A stretch of DNA of 64,000 bases from assembly GCF_002162355.1 (NCBI RefSeq), contig NZ_CP021434.1:2022501-2086500 (forward strand), given 5' to 3'. Position numbers and translations under genes: made by a program. The notes beneath the pieces were generated by a model. That model searched no databases, was not told where the DNA came from, and worked only from the letters and a program-made list of their open reading frames with translations. Shown here piece by piece: positions 17,282-26,445 of this stretch. Origin of the DNA: Tumebacillus avium (lineage in GTDB: Bacteria; Bacillota; Bacilli; Tumebacillales; Tumebacillaceae). Position 1 is the first letter of the stretch. The number at the start of each line of letters is the position of its first letter.

Positions 17282-18258
17282 TGGCAAAACTCAATCTGAT
17301 CCAAGCGATCACCGACGGCCTGCGCGTCGCTTTGCGCGATGACCCGCGCGTGCTGGTGCTCGGCGAAGACGTTGGCGTCAACGGCGGCGTGTTCCGGGCG
17401 ACAGAAGGCCTGCAGGCGGAGTTCGGCAGCGACCGCGTCGTCGATACGCCGCTGGCCGAAGCGGGCATCATCGGCGCGTCGGTCGGACTGGCTGTCAACG
17501 GGATGCGGCCGGTGCCCGAACTGCAATTTGCCGGCTTTATCTATCCGGCGGTCGAGCAGATCGTCTGCCACGTATCACGGGTGCGGATGCGCTCACAAGG
17601 GCGGTTTTCCTGCCCGATGGTGATCCGCGCACCGTATGGCGGGGGCATTCGCGCACCAGAATTGCACGGGGACAGCCCGGAGGCTTTTTTCGTGCACCAG
17701 CCAGGGCTGAAAGTGGTCTGCCCGTCCACACCGTACGATGCAAAAGGCTTGCTGCTCGCGGCGCTGGAAGAAGGCGACCCGGTGATTTTTTTCGAGCCGA
17801 TGCGCATCTACCGCGCGTTTAAGGAAGAGGTGCCGGAGGGGCATTACACCGTGCCGATCGGCAAGGCGAGCGTGGTGCGCGAAGGCACCCAGCTCTCCTT
17901 GTTCGCATGGGGCACGATGCTGCGCGTGTCGCTGGAAGCGGCGGAGCTGGCCAAGGAGCAGGGCTGGGATGTGGAAGTGGTCGATCTGCGCACGTTGTCG
18001 CCGCTCGACCGGGACACCATTTTGTCGTCCGTGGAAAAAACGGGCCGGGCGCTCGTCGTGCATGAAGCGCCAAAGACGGCAGGACTCGGCGCGGAGATCG
18101 TGGCGCTGATCAACGAAGGGGCTTTGCTGTCGCTGGAAGCTCCCGTCGGCCGCGTCGGGGGATATGATGCGCCGCAGCCGCTTTTTTCGCTGGAAGATCT
18201 GTATGCGCCCGATGCCAAGCGGATTTTGCATGGCATTGCCGGCGTGATGAACTTTTAA
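17281..18258 (+). CDS. 2-oxoacid dehydrogenase E1 component, beta subunit
   Basis: A 325-aa transketolase-like beta subunit. Motifs include LGEDVGVNGGVFRAT near the N-terminus, DTPLAEAGIIG, the GGGIRAPELHGDSPEA active-site segment and a C-terminal transketolase domain with HEAPKTAGLGAEI. It pairs with E1alpha, with which it overlaps at TGATG. This is the second gene of a four-gene operon. Confidence 0.9.
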   Translation: MAKLNLIQAITDGLRVALRDDPRVLVLGEDVGVNGGVFRATEGLQAEFGSDRVVDTPLAEAGIIGASVGLAVNGMRPVPELQFAGFIYPAVEQIVCHVSRVRMRSQGRFSCPMVIRAPYGGGIRAPELHGDSPEAFFVHQPGLKVVCPSTPYDAKGLLLAALEEGDPVIFFEPMRIYRAFKEEVPEGHYTVPIGKASVVREGTQLSLFAWGTMLRVSLEAAELAKEQGWDVEVVDLRTLSPLDRDTILSSVEKTGRALVVHEAPKTAGLGAEIVALINEGALLSLEAPVGRVGGYDAPQPLFSLEDLYAPDAKRILHGIAGVMNF

Positions 18259-18273
18259 CAGGAGGGACGTTCG

Positions 18274-19521
18274 ATGACCGTTGCATTCAAGCTTCCCGAC
18301 GTCGGCGAAGGCATCCACGAAGCGGAGGTCGTGCGCTGGCTGGTGCAGGAAGGCGATGTTGTGCGCGAGTTCGACCCGCTGGTGGAAGTGCAGACCGACA
18401 AAGCGTTGGTCGAGCTGCCCTCTCCGGCGTCCGGATGCGTGCAGGAGATCAAAGCGAAAGAAGGCGAGCTGGCTCGCGTCGGCGAGGTGCTGGTGGTGAT
18501 CGGGGAGAAACAAGAGTCCGTACCGGCCGCTAAGCGGGTGCTCGCCACGCCGTCCACGCGCAAGTTCGCCCGCGATCAGGGCGTGGACATCGCCCAAGTG
18601 ACCGGCACCGGCCCGGCTGGGCGCGTGACGAAAGAGGACGTGCAGGCTTTTCTACATACAAAAGAAAATACAGTTGCGCCTGCCGCGACGCAAGTATCCA
18701 ACACCGCGAACAGCCCGGCACCATCATCTACCGTACTTGCCACTGCACCGACCAACACATCCGCCAACTCACCTACTACTGCACCCACCACCACACAGAC
18801 CTCTGCACCTACTACTGCATCCACCACCCGCATTCCGCTGCGCGGCCTGCGCCGCACCATCGCCGACCGCATGGCCAAGTCGGCGTTCACCGCGCCGCAC
18901 GTCACGGCGGTCGACGAAGTGGACATGACCGAGCTGGTCGCCTATCGCGCCCATGCCAATGAACTGCTCGCACCAACTCGCCAAAAGATCACCTATCTGC
19001 CCTTCATCCTCAAAGCCCTGACTACAGCCCTCAAGTCGCACCCGCACCTCAACGCCCACATGGATGACGCAGCTGGCGAGATCGTCCTGCACAGCGATTA
19101 CCACATCGGCATCGCCGTCGACACCGAAGACGGCCTGATGGTGCCGGTGATCAAACACGCCGACCGCCGCTCCCTGCTCGACCTCGCCGCGGCTGCTAAA
19201 ACGCTGACCGATCAGGCCAAAACCCGCACCCTCGCCCTCGACGACATGCGCGGCGGCACGTTCACCATCTCCAACATGGGCCCGATCGGCGGCCTGTTCG
19301 CCACCCCGATCCTCAACTACCCGGAAGTGGCGATCTTAGGCATCCACGCCATGCAGGACCGGCCGGTCGTGCGTGGCGGCGAGATCGTCATCCGCACGAT
19401 GATGAACCTCTCGCTCTCCTTCGACCACCGCGTCATCGACGGTGCCGAAGCGGTGCGCTTTACCAACAAGATCAAGCAGCTTCTGGAAACGCCCCAGCGG
19501 CTGTTCCTCGAAATGAGCTAA
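18274..19521 (+). CDS. Dihydrolipoyllysine acyltransferase (E2)
   Basis: A 415-aa three-domain E2. The lipoyl domain (1-78) has the lipoylated K43 in [10 protein letters not shown]. The peripheral-subunit-binding domain lies at about 88-127 ([15 protein letters not shown]). A Thr/Ser/Ala/Pro-rich flexible linker of about 55 residues follows, then the catalytic domain ends with [13 protein letters not shown], which carries the active-site His and Asp. It transfers the acyl group to CoA. A single lipoyl domain is typical of branched-chain-type E2, but also of some pyruvate E2. Confidence 0.9.
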   Translation: MTVAFKLPDVGEGIHEAEVVRWLVQEGDVVREFDPLVEVQTDKALVELPSPASGCVQEIKAKEGELARVGEVLVVIGEKQESVPAAKRVLATPSTRKFARDQGVDIAQVTGTGPAGRVTKEDVQAFLHTKENTVAPAATQVSNTANSPAPSSTVLATAPTNTSANSPTTAPTTTQTSAPTTASTTRIPLRGLRRTIADRMAKSAFTAPHVTAVDEVDMTELVAYRAHANELLAPTRQKITYLPFILKALTTALKSHPHLNAHMDDAAGEIVLHSDYHIGIAVDTEDGLMVPVIKHADRRSLLDLAAAAKTLTDQAKTRTLALDDMRGGTFTISNMGPIGGLFATPILNYPEVAILGIHAMQDRPVVRGGEIVIRTMMNLSLSFDHRVIDGAEAVRFTNKIKQLLETPQRLFLEMS

Positions 19522-19533
19522 GGAGGTGCCTCC

Positions 19534-20952
19534 ATGGTCGTAGGAGACATCGCGCAAGAAGTCCAAGTCGCCGTCATCGGCGGCGGCCCCGGCGGCTACG
19601 TGGCTGCGATCCGCGCCGCCCAGCTCGGCAAAGAAGTCGTGCTCGTGGAAAAAGCAGACCTGGGCGGCGTCTGCCTCAACGTCGGCTGCATCCCGTCCAA
19701 AGCGCTGATCCACGCCGCCAACACCGCCGCCGGATTCGCCCACGCATCCGAGATGGGCCTGCACACCGCCGCCCCCGAGCTCGACATGCCCAAGCTCCAA
19801 ACTTGGAAAAACGGCATCGTCCAAAAACTCACCGGCGGCGTCTCCACCCTGCTCAAGCAAAACGGGGTCACCGTCACGAAAGGCTCCGCACTGTTCATGA
19901 CCGATGACCGCATCGCTGTGGAGACGGCATCGGGCATGGAGTACTACCGCTTCGACCAGGCGATCATCGCCGCCGGCTCGCGTCCGCTCCAACTGCCCAG
20001 CCTGCCTTTTGACGGCGAGCACATCCTGTCGTCGACCGAGGCGCTGCAACTGACCGAACTGCCTCGCGAACTGCTGGTCATCGGCGGCGGCTACATCGGG
20101 CTGGAGCTTGGCACCGCGTTTGCCAAACTGGGCACCCGCGTCACCATCGCGGAGATGGCATCCGACCTCCTGCCTGGCATCGACCCCGCTCTCGTGCGGA
20201 TCGTGAAAAAAAATCTCCGGCGCTTAGGCGTCACGTTGCTCACCGAAACGGAAGCCCGTGCCCATGCGATTGAAAACGGCCGCGTGCAAGTCACCTTGCG
20301 CGAAAAAGGGGCGGACAAAACCATCACCGCCGACAAAGTGCTCGTCACCGTTGGCCGCCGCCCCAACACCGAAGGGCTCGACCTCGACCGTGCGGGTCTG
20401 CATCCAGATGAAAAAGGGTTCTTGCCCACTGACGGGCAAGGCCGGACCGCCAACCCCAACATCTTCGCCATCGGCGACATCACCCACGGCCCGATGCTCG
20501 CCCACAAAGCCAGCAAAGAAGGCATCATCGCTGCCGAAGCGATCGCAGGTCTGAACAGCCAAAAAGACATGGCCTGCCTGCCCGCCGTCATCTTCACCGA
20601 CCCGGAGATCGCCGTCTGTGGCCTGACCGAAGCGGAAGCGCGGGAGCAGGGATATGCCGTCAAAACCGGCCAGTTCCCGTTCGCCGTCAACGGCCGCGCC
20701 TTAACCACCGGCGCAGGCGACGGCTACTGCCGCATCGTGGCGGACGGGGACAGCGGCGTCGTGCTTGGCGTCCACATCGTCGGCCCCGAAGCGTCCTCCC
20801 TGATCGGCGAAGCGGCGCTCGCCATCGAGATGGGCGCCACCCTCGAAGATCTGCACCTGACCGTCCATCCGCATCCGACCCTGACCGAAGTCCTGATGGA
20901 AGCGGCAGCCGACGCCGACGGAGCAGCGATTCACCTCGCCAAACGCAAATAA
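19534..20952 (+). CDS. lpdA: Dihydrolipoyl dehydrogenase (E3)
   Basis: A 472-aa flavoprotein disulfide reductase that reoxidises dihydrolipoate on E2. The FAD motif GGGPGGY is at residues 16-22. The redox disulfide is C47/C52 in GGVCLNVGCIPSK, and a second Rossmann GGGYIGLELG binds NAD. The active-site HPHPTLTE lies near the C-terminus. AAGGAGGTG, a near-perfect ribosome-binding site, precedes the ATG. It is the last gene of the operon, before a strong bidirectional terminator. Confidence 0.92.
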   Translation: MVVGDIAQEVQVAVIGGGPGGYVAAIRAAQLGKEVVLVEKADLGGVCLNVGCIPSKALIHAANTAAGFAHASEMGLHTAAPELDMPKLQTWKNGIVQKLTGGVSTLLKQNGVTVTKGSALFMTDDRIAVETASGMEYYRFDQAIIAAGSRPLQLPSLPFDGEHILSSTEALQLTELPRELLVIGGGYIGLELGTAFAKLGTRVTIAEMASDLLPGIDPALVRIVKKNLRRLGVTLLTETEARAHAIENGRVQVTLREKGADKTITADKVLVTVGRRPNTEGLDLDRAGLHPDEKGFLPTDGQGRTANPNIFAIGDITHGPMLAHKASKEGIIAAEAIAGLNSQKDMACLPAVIFTDPEIAVCGLTEAEAREQGYAVKTGQFPFAVNGRALTTGAGDGYCRIVADGDSGVVLGVHIVGPEASSLIGEAALAIEMGATLEDLHLTVHPHPTLTEVLMEAAADADGAAIHLAKRK

Positions 20953-20989
20953 AAAGCATCTGTCTCTTTTAGGAGACAGATGCTTTTTT
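20951..20989. terminator. Bidirectional terminator
   Basis: Perfect stem 20951-20966 / 20974-20989 (AGCATCTGTCTC with GAGACAGATGCT) with A and T runs, between the E3 gene and the convergent MFS gene. Confidence 0.9.
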
Positions 20990-22192
20990 CAACACCTTCC
21001 ACTGGCTCACCGCAACCAAAGCGGCCACGCCGACCAGCCCGGCGGCGAGCAGATAGACAAATCGCACCCCCACCGCATCGGTGAGCAGACTCATCATCAG
21101 CGATGACAAGGCAAATCCCGTATAAAACACAGTCAGCTTCACCGAAAACACTTTCGGCAGCAGGCGGGCTTCAACCTGCGTTTGAAACAGGGTCTGCTGC
21201 ACCACGCCTTTCAACTGATGGGGCAGCCCCATTAACAGGCAGATCCCCAGCGCCAGCCACGCCGTGCTGTTCAAGGCGAACCCGACATTGAGCAGGGCAT
21301 AGATGACCGAGCCCGCGATCAGCAACACGCCCATGCGCGCTTCGACCCATTTGGAAAACGCCGTGACCAGCATCCCGCCAAGCAGCATGCCTGCCATGTA
21401 CCCGGCGTTCAAAAAGCCAAACCACTGCGCCCCTTGCCCCAAGGCCTCCTGCACAAACACCATCACCACCGCGCCGATCCACACGCCTTCCGCAAGCACT
21501 TCCAGCGCGTCCATCACGATCACCAAACGGAGCAGCGGCGAGCGCCAGACGGTGACCCAGCCTTCTTTGACCGACTCCAGCCCCGACTTTTTAGGTTCCT
21601 CGGCGTCCTCGTGCTCCGCCTGCAGCGGATCGCGCACACCAAACATCAGCAAGGCGGCCAGCGCATGCAGCCCAAAGCACAGCCACAAGCTGAGCGTTCC
21701 CCCAGCCGCGACAAACAGCACCCCGCCCAGCGCCCAGCCGGCCAATTGCACGGTCTGGTCGGTCGAGGCCAGCATGCCGTTGACTTTCACCAGCCGCTCC
21801 GTGTCGACCAAGCGCGGCACCATCGCGTTGCGCGCCGGGTTCGCCGCCGAATCAAGCCACGAAAACAGCGCCATCAGCACATACAGGAGCGGCAGCCAGC
21901 CCTCATGCAAAAACAGATCAAGATTGACCACCAGCAAAACATACAACAGCGTCTTCCCGAGCTGCGTGCTCCAGAGCAGCACGTCCAGCCGAAAGCGATC
22001 GATCAAAAGCGGCGCGGTGAATCCGCCGATCAGCTGCGTGCTCATCGTTACGATCGGCACCAGCGCAGTCAGCATCGCCGACCCGGTCGCACCGTAGATC
22101 AAGGCGATGATCACCACGACATACAGCACATCCCCGAGATTCGCAGCCGTCTGCCCAATCCACAGAAAGCGAAACGAAGCGGTCCTGCTCAT
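20969..22192 (-). CDS. MFS transporter
   Basis: A 407-aa major facilitator with twelve hydrophobic helices. The central loop (about residue 190-215: EHEDAEEPKKSGLESVKEG) is charged. It resembles macrolide-efflux (MefA/YfiS-like) MFS proteins, including the FxxxWxGQTAANLGD start. It is translated with the upstream methyltransferase: the start overlaps that gene's stop and a GGAGG lies just ahead. The substrate is unknown. Confidence 0.8.
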   Translation of the reverse strand: MSRTASFRFLWIGQTAANLGDVLYVVVIIALIYGATGSAMLTALVPIVTMSTQLIGGFTAPLLIDRFRLDVLLWSTQLGKTLLYVLLVVNLDLFLHEGWLPLLYVLMALFSWLDSAANPARNAMVPRLVDTERLVKVNGMLASTDQTVQLAGWALGGVLFVAAGGTLSLWLCFGLHALAALLMFGVRDPLQAEHEDAEEPKKSGLESVKEGWVTVWRSPLLRLVIVMDALEVLAEGVWIGAVVMVFVQEALGQGAQWFGFLNAGYMAGMLLGGMLVTAFSKWVEARMGVLLIAGSVIYALLNVGFALNSTAWLALGICLLMGLPHQLKGVVQQTLFQTQVEARLLPKVFSVKLTVFYTGFALSSLMMSLLTDAVGVRFVYLLAAGLVGVAALVAVSQWKVLKKASVS

Positions 22193-22920
22193 CGCTTCCT
22201 CCCGAAGAGGAACAGGAACAAGGGAATGCGCGCCCGCCGCAGATACTCCTCTTCCGTCGGGAACAGCTCCCGTTTCGGCTTCGACTCGCGCAGCATTTCG
22301 ACATCAAAACCGGCCCCTTGCAAAGCCAGAAAATACTCCTCAAGCGTATGATGAAACTTTTGCACCCGTCCGCCAAGCCATTCCGCCTCGCGCGGTCCGC
22401 TGTGAAAATAGTCATCAATCACCAGGCTGCCTCGCGGTCCCGAGGTCTCCTGTGCAACGCTTGACGTCAGCAGAGGATGCTCCACCGAAAACAAAAACCG
22501 TCCGCCGCTGACCAGGCTATGCTGCACCTTGGCAAACACCGGGCCGAGATCTTCCACATAATGCAGAGCCAGCCTCGACAAGGCCAGATCAAATTTTTCT
22601 GCGGGCAGTTCGATCTCTTCAAAAGTCCCCTGCACCAAAATCGAGCCGGTTCCTTTCAGTCGTTCCTGGGCGGCCTCCAGCATCTTTTCTGCCGCATCCA
22701 CGCCATACAGCGACTTCGCGCCGCGTTCCAGCAGCGTAGCCCCGTATTGTCCGTTCCCACAGCCGAGATCGAGCAGATTCAAGCCTGCCACCGACCCGAT
22801 CAGCTCGTCAATCACAGGCTCCTCCAGCACGGCGTTCGCGCTCAATCCGCGCCCACGCAGCCGCCAGTAGTTTTCGAACACCTCTTCATTATCAAAAAAG
22901 TTCTTTCCGGTATGCAGCAT
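22189..22920 (-). CDS. Class I SAM-dependent methyltransferase
   Basis: A 243-aa Rossmann methyltransferase. Motif I LDLGCGNGQYG is at about residues 49-59, then GVDAAEKML (motif II) and FDLALSRLALHYV (post-motif II). It is similar to the UbiE/Methyltransf_11 group. Acceptor unknown. It is transcribed with the MFS gene, which suggests a modification/export or resistance pair (inference). Confidence 0.85.
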   Translation of the reverse strand: MLHTGKNFFDNEEVFENYWRLRGRGLSANAVLEEPVIDELIGSVAGLNLLDLGCGNGQYGATLLERGAKSLYGVDAAEKMLEAAQERLKGTGSILVQGTFEEIELPAEKFDLALSRLALHYVEDLGPVFAKVQHSLVSGGRFLFSVEHPLLTSSVAQETSGPRGSLVIDDYFHSGPREAEWLGGRVQKFHHTLEEYFLALQGAGFDVEMLRESKPKRELFPTEEEYLRRARIPLFLFLFGRKR

Positions 22921-23052
22921 ACGGAATCCTCCTGAATTTTTTCTAATCGTTGGAAGTTTCCCTAACTATACAATGGTGGCAATGCTCTGCCAAGATGGAA
23001 GTTCCTGTGCTAGACTAATGAAAAATGAGCGTTTACAGGGGAGGTTATTCTC

Positions 23053-23532
23053 ATGAGCAAATTTCGACTTGTCCAGCCAGAGGAAGACCGGGCAACGATC
23101 GTGCAATTTTTCACCGACATCAGCGAAGCGGAAGCGGCAGAAGGGGACATTCATTTCAACGAAGAGGACTACATCCAATTCGCCAAGCAAAAAGCGGCCG
23201 ACCTGCCGGAAGGGTTTGTGCTGCTGGAAGACGACGGTCACACTGTCGGCGAGCTCGTCCTGCGCCGCGCCCAGTATGAAGAACGGGAGATCGGCTACCT
23301 CAGCTTCATCTACGTCATCCCCGAGGGCCGGGGCAAAGGCTACAGCCAGCAACTGCTCGCTTACGCCGAAACCCTGTTCACCAAGCTCGGCCTCCCCGAA
23401 TACCATCTCCGCGTCGCCCAAGCCAACGCCCGCGCGATCCGCTTCTATGAAAAGCACGGCTTCCACAAACTCGCCGAAGAAACCAACTCGCTCCAGCAGC
23501 TCTGTTGGCGAATGGGGAAGGCAATACAATAA
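23053..23532 (+). CDS. GNAT-family N-acetyltransferase
   Basis: A 159-aa acetyltransferase. The acetyl-CoA-binding loop is visible as VIPEGRGKGYSQQLL, and the C-terminal NARAIRFYEKHGFHKLAEE motif is typical of GNAT motif B. Acceptor unknown. ATG preceded by GGGGAGG. The gene stands alone between the methyltransferase and the AT-rich defence-like insert. Confidence 0.85.
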   Translation: MSKFRLVQPEEDRATIVQFFTDISEAEAAEGDIHFNEEDYIQFAKQKAADLPEGFVLLEDDGHTVGELVLRRAQYEEREIGYLSFIYVIPEGRGKGYSQQLLAYAETLFTKLGLPEYHLRVAQANARAIRFYEKHGFHKLAEETNSLQQLCWRMGKAIQ

Positions 23533-23626
23533 AAGATTCCGAAAACATTAATTAACAAATGTATAAGATTTATCCTGGTGATTTTTTTGAGCAAAAATGA
23601 AACCATCCGTCTACTAATTCGTTATA

Positions 23627-23647
23627 ACTAACATACCAACTGTTAGT
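23627..23647. promoter_or_regulatory. Inverted repeat upstream of the nuclease-like gene
   Basis: ACTAAC (23627-23632) and GTTAGT (23642-23647) separated by 9 bp, immediately before the ribosome-binding site of the next gene. It could be an operator or an mRNA hairpin. Confidence 0.4.
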
Positions 23648-23666
23648 AATGATGGAGGGAAGATTC

Positions 23667-25397
23667 GTGCAACTACATGACCCGAGTCTGATTAAGCCGT
23701 TTTTCCAAATTCTCACGTACCAGACGAGTGAGGGTGAGTTTGATGAACCAGCTTTTAGACAACTACTGCAAGAGCAATTTAACGCAAGTCATCGTGGCCA
23801 TGTATACGGTTTTATTTCAGACCCTTTGCCATATCGGCCGTTTGAGAATACGGTCGTGTATCTGATATCACACAAATCCTATCCGTCGTGGCTGAGAACT
23901 GAACACAGAACAACTGAGACGATGGATTCGGAAACAGACCTGCTCATCCTCTACAGTGAGCAATCCTATTTATTTGTTCACAGCACTTGTAGCAACATTT
24001 CGAAAATGGTTGCCAATTGTTTACAACCAAACTATCGTAAGCTCAACTACAGAGAATACGCAAAAATCCTTTCATCGCAATACAACATCCAGTTTAAATC
24101 GCTGGGTATTAAGAATATTTTTGGGGCTGGCGGAATGGCTCCAGAGTCGAAAGCATATTTCGGCAAAGATACCAAACAAACATTATCGTACACAGCAGAT
24201 TCCGGGTACGGGATGAAGTACTTTTTGGGAACGCGGACTTTGGTTGAAGACGGAGATCCGGAAACGCTTGGGTGCTCTCCACAGAAAAATAAGCTCTGGG
24301 GTGGTTGGGCGGAAAATTTACAGGATTTTGTCGACCGCTGCCGGGAGATTGTAATGCAATTGGAACTAGGTGATGGCCAGTTTGGGCTGGACGTGCTGGT
24401 TCAGCCTACAGAACCCGTTGAAGCACAATCTGCTGTAGCTTTCTATTTAGATTACAGCGTTGAAAAAAAGGGGTTTGTGCTGTTAGGTACTGATCAAATC
24501 GAGCTAACTCCGCACTGGGATGTTTCACTGTTGCCAGATCCGCAAAAAATTCGAGTACGATTCAACGATGATGATGCGCAGATAGCAGATATCAGTTTGA
24601 CGCGTCATCCAGATGGAACAGCATGGGTTTTCAGCACAAATCACGAGCAGACGGTAATGATGCAGTTTTCTGCTGAAGATCCATTAGAATTAGAGGTGTT
24701 CAATGGGCGAAGAGCAAGAGACCTGATTGCTTACCTGAATGAAAACCAAAATTTCACGATGCTCTTTGAAGGCGGTATCGCGTTTCGCGATGGTGAATAT
24801 TACAAAGACAACCGCTATACTCGACCCTTTCAGGCATCGAAAAGCGATTTGATTGATTGGGCAAATGTTGATTTGCGGAAGGAGTCAAGCCCGCCCTCAC
24901 CTCCATATACAAAAAATATCTCCACTGCTGTTGAGGAGCATTTGTGCCAACAAAATCCCTTGGTTGGGATCAATGATGATGGGGCTAATGAGGCTGCAGA
25001 CTTTGTTTGCGTGACGCGGGGCAAGTACATTTTGGTTCATGCGAAATACTCTGCCGACACTAATCCGGGGTTACGAGTTGGGGATGTACAGGTAGTCATT
25101 TCTCAAGCGATAAAAAACTTGCGCTTCTTTACAAGTACTTCGTTTCAGTCAAATACTCTAAGCAGATGGAGCGATCGACAGTTTTACCAAGCTCTTCAAC
25201 AAGATGAGTTAACAGAGCGTCTCTTTGATGCGGTCGAGAACAAAATGGTGGACAAGGAATGTTGGATCGTACAACCAGGTATCTCAAGAGTACAGCTGGA
25301 AGATGATCCAGAAAATAAAATACATTGTTTATTGAACCATATGGACGCAATCTGTAAAATGCGAAACATCAAGTTTCGTTTTATCTGTAGTCCATAA
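23667..25397 (+). CDS. Putative defence protein with PD-(D/E)XK-like C-terminal domain
   Basis: A 576-aa protein without signal peptide or membrane segment; the N-terminal 400 residues are not recognised. Near residues 436-460 the segment NDDGANEAADFV followed by ILVHAKYS gives an Asp-x13-His-x-Lys pattern, like restriction-type PD-(D/E)XK folds. Proteins with a similar DDDG.GEIAD...VHCKYS segment occur beside defence helicases (recollection, not checked). GTG at 23667 is preferred because GGAGGG lies 7 bp before it; ATGs at 23649/23652 lack one. The gene is visibly AT-richer than its neighbours, suggesting transfer. It stands upstream of an Abi gene. Confidence 0.5.
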   Translation: MQLHDPSLIKPFFQILTYQTSEGEFDEPAFRQLLQEQFNASHRGHVYGFISDPLPYRPFENTVVYLISHKSYPSWLRTEHRTTETMDSETDLLILYSEQSYLFVHSTCSNISKMVANCLQPNYRKLNYREYAKILSSQYNIQFKSLGIKNIFGAGGMAPESKAYFGKDTKQTLSYTADSGYGMKYFLGTRTLVEDGDPETLGCSPQKNKLWGGWAENLQDFVDRCREIVMQLELGDGQFGLDVLVQPTEPVEAQSAVAFYLDYSVEKKGFVLLGTDQIELTPHWDVSLLPDPQKIRVRFNDDDAQIADISLTRHPDGTAWVFSTNHEQTVMMQFSAEDPLELEVFNGRRARDLIAYLNENQNFTMLFEGGIAFRDGEYYKDNRYTRPFQASKSDLIDWANVDLRKESSPPSPPYTKNISTAVEEHLCQQNPLVGINDDGANEAADFVCVTRGKYILVHAKYSADTNPGLRVGDVQVVISQAIKNLRFFTSTSFQSNTLSRWSDRQFYQALQQDELTERLFDAVENKMVDKECWIVQPGISRVQLEDDPENKIHCLLNHMDAICKMRNIKFRFICSP

Positions 25398-25404
25398 AAT
25401 GGGC

Positions 25405-25433
25405 TTGAAGTTTATCCCGTAAAAAGATATAAT
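25405..25433 (+). promoter_or_regulatory. Sigma-A promoter for the candidate small RNA
   Basis: TTGAAG (25405-25410), 17-bp spacer, perfect TATAAT (25428-25433), starting 7 bp after the preceding stop codon. It drives the short segment ending in the terminator at 25490. Confidence 0.75.
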
Positions 25434-25439
25434 AGGATT

Positions 25440-25490
25440 AACAGTGCTCACCACGCCTCTCAACGATGCGTACCAGGGTGGGCCTTTTTT
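25440..25490 (+). ncRNA. Candidate structured small RNA upstream of abi gene
   Basis: A segment of about 50 nt bracketed by a strong promoter and a U6 terminator. GCTCACC (25446-25452) pairs with GGTGGGC (25477-25483). Directly inside, ACGC (25453-25456) pairs with GCGT (25468-25471), with a 5-nt bulge on the 3' side. Known AbiF-type loci carry a structured RNA upstream of the Abi_2 gene, which this matches in position. No covariance evidence is available here. It might instead be only a terminator/leader of the abi mRNA. Confidence 0.6.
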
Positions 25491-25512
25491 GTACCCATTT
25501 TTGAGGGGGTAA
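25491..25512 (+). promoter_or_regulatory. Possible hairpin covering the abi ribosome-binding site
   Basis: TACCC (25492-25496) can pair with GGGTA (25507-25511), which includes the GAGGGGG Shine-Dalgarno of the next gene. The stem is short (5 bp), so this is weak. Confidence 0.3.
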
Positions 25513-25515
25513 AAT

Positions 25516-26406
25516 ATGAGCAGTACACCGACACCTGTTAAACAGCATTCTTCGTATCAAGATCAGATTCAAAACCTTCTTGACAACGGTCTGCAGATCG
25601 CTGATACATTGAAAGCACAGGAACTTCTGAAAAAGGTTAATTATTATCGTCTATCTGGATATATGCGCTTCTTCAAGGATAGAACGACTGGGAAATTCGA
25701 TTCAAAAGCGACGCTTGAAAACGTATTTCGCCTCTATGAATTTGACAGACGGCTCAGACAATTGGTCATGGGGCAACTTGAAATCATTGAAGTGATGTTT
25801 CGGTCGCGGATTAGTTTTCGGATAGCTGACTTTCATGGGCCGCTTGCTTATAAAGATCCCCAATATTTTAAGGATCCGCAACAGCACGCAACTTTTTTAG
25901 TTGATCTGGACAAAGAGATTAGTAGAAGTTCGAAGGTGACATTTGTAGCACATCACATCCAGAATTACGGAGGCAACTTGCCAATCTGGGTTGCGATTGA
26001 GGTGATGTCTTTCGGTACGCTGTCAAAACTGTACGGTAATATTAGCACTACCGACCAGAAGGGGATTGCAAAAGAGTTTGGGACTTCTCATGAACATGTT
26101 GAGAGTTGGCTGAGACATTTTTGTTTAATTCGCAATATATGCGCTCATTATTCTAGAGTGTATGGACGAATGTTTTCCTTCGCCCCGAAGATTTATAAAA
26201 GGGATAAAGGGCATTTCTTTGTCATTCATCCTGCTCAACAGCGCACTTTTTATGGAACTTTGTATGCGATGAGGAAGTTACTTTCATCGGAAGAGCAATG
26301 GACAAGCTTTTTGATTGAACTTGATGCGTTGCTTGAGGAATACAAGGACGTGGTTACGTTGACTGAACTTGGATTAGATAAAAATTGGTTATCAAAAATG
26401 AGGTAA
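25516..26406 (+). CDS. Abi_2 (AbiD/AbiF-type) abortive infection protein with HEPN motif
   Basis: A 296-aa protein. The Abi_2 hallmark VNYYRLSGYMRFF lies at residues 41-53, and the HEPN ribonuclease motif R206-N-x-x-x-H211 sits in FCLIRNICAHYSRVYGR. Family members are abortive-infection RNases or RNA-guarded toxins that block phage growth. ATG follows GAGGGGG. AT-rich composition shared with the preceding gene suggests a joint import. The candidate small RNA upstream may be its partner. Confidence 0.85.
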   Translation: MSSTPTPVKQHSSYQDQIQNLLDNGLQIADTLKAQELLKKVNYYRLSGYMRFFKDRTTGKFDSKATLENVFRLYEFDRRLRQLVMGQLEIIEVMFRSRISFRIADFHGPLAYKDPQYFKDPQQHATFLVDLDKEISRSSKVTFVAHHIQNYGGNLPIWVAIEVMSFGTLSKLYGNISTTDQKGIAKEFGTSHEHVESWLRHFCLIRNICAHYSRVYGRMFSFAPKIYKRDKGHFFVIHPAQQRTFYGTLYAMRKLLSSEEQWTSFLIELDALLEEYKDVVTLTELGLDKNWLSKMR

Positions 26407-26410
26407 CAAA

Positions 26411-26445
26411 ATAAGGCACTCACCATTAACGGTGAGTGCCTTTAT
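26411..26445. terminator. Bidirectional terminator
   Basis: Perfect 12-bp stem AAGGCACTCACC (26413-26424) / GGTGAGTGCCTT (26431-26442) between the convergent abi and CAT-like genes. Confidence 0.85.
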
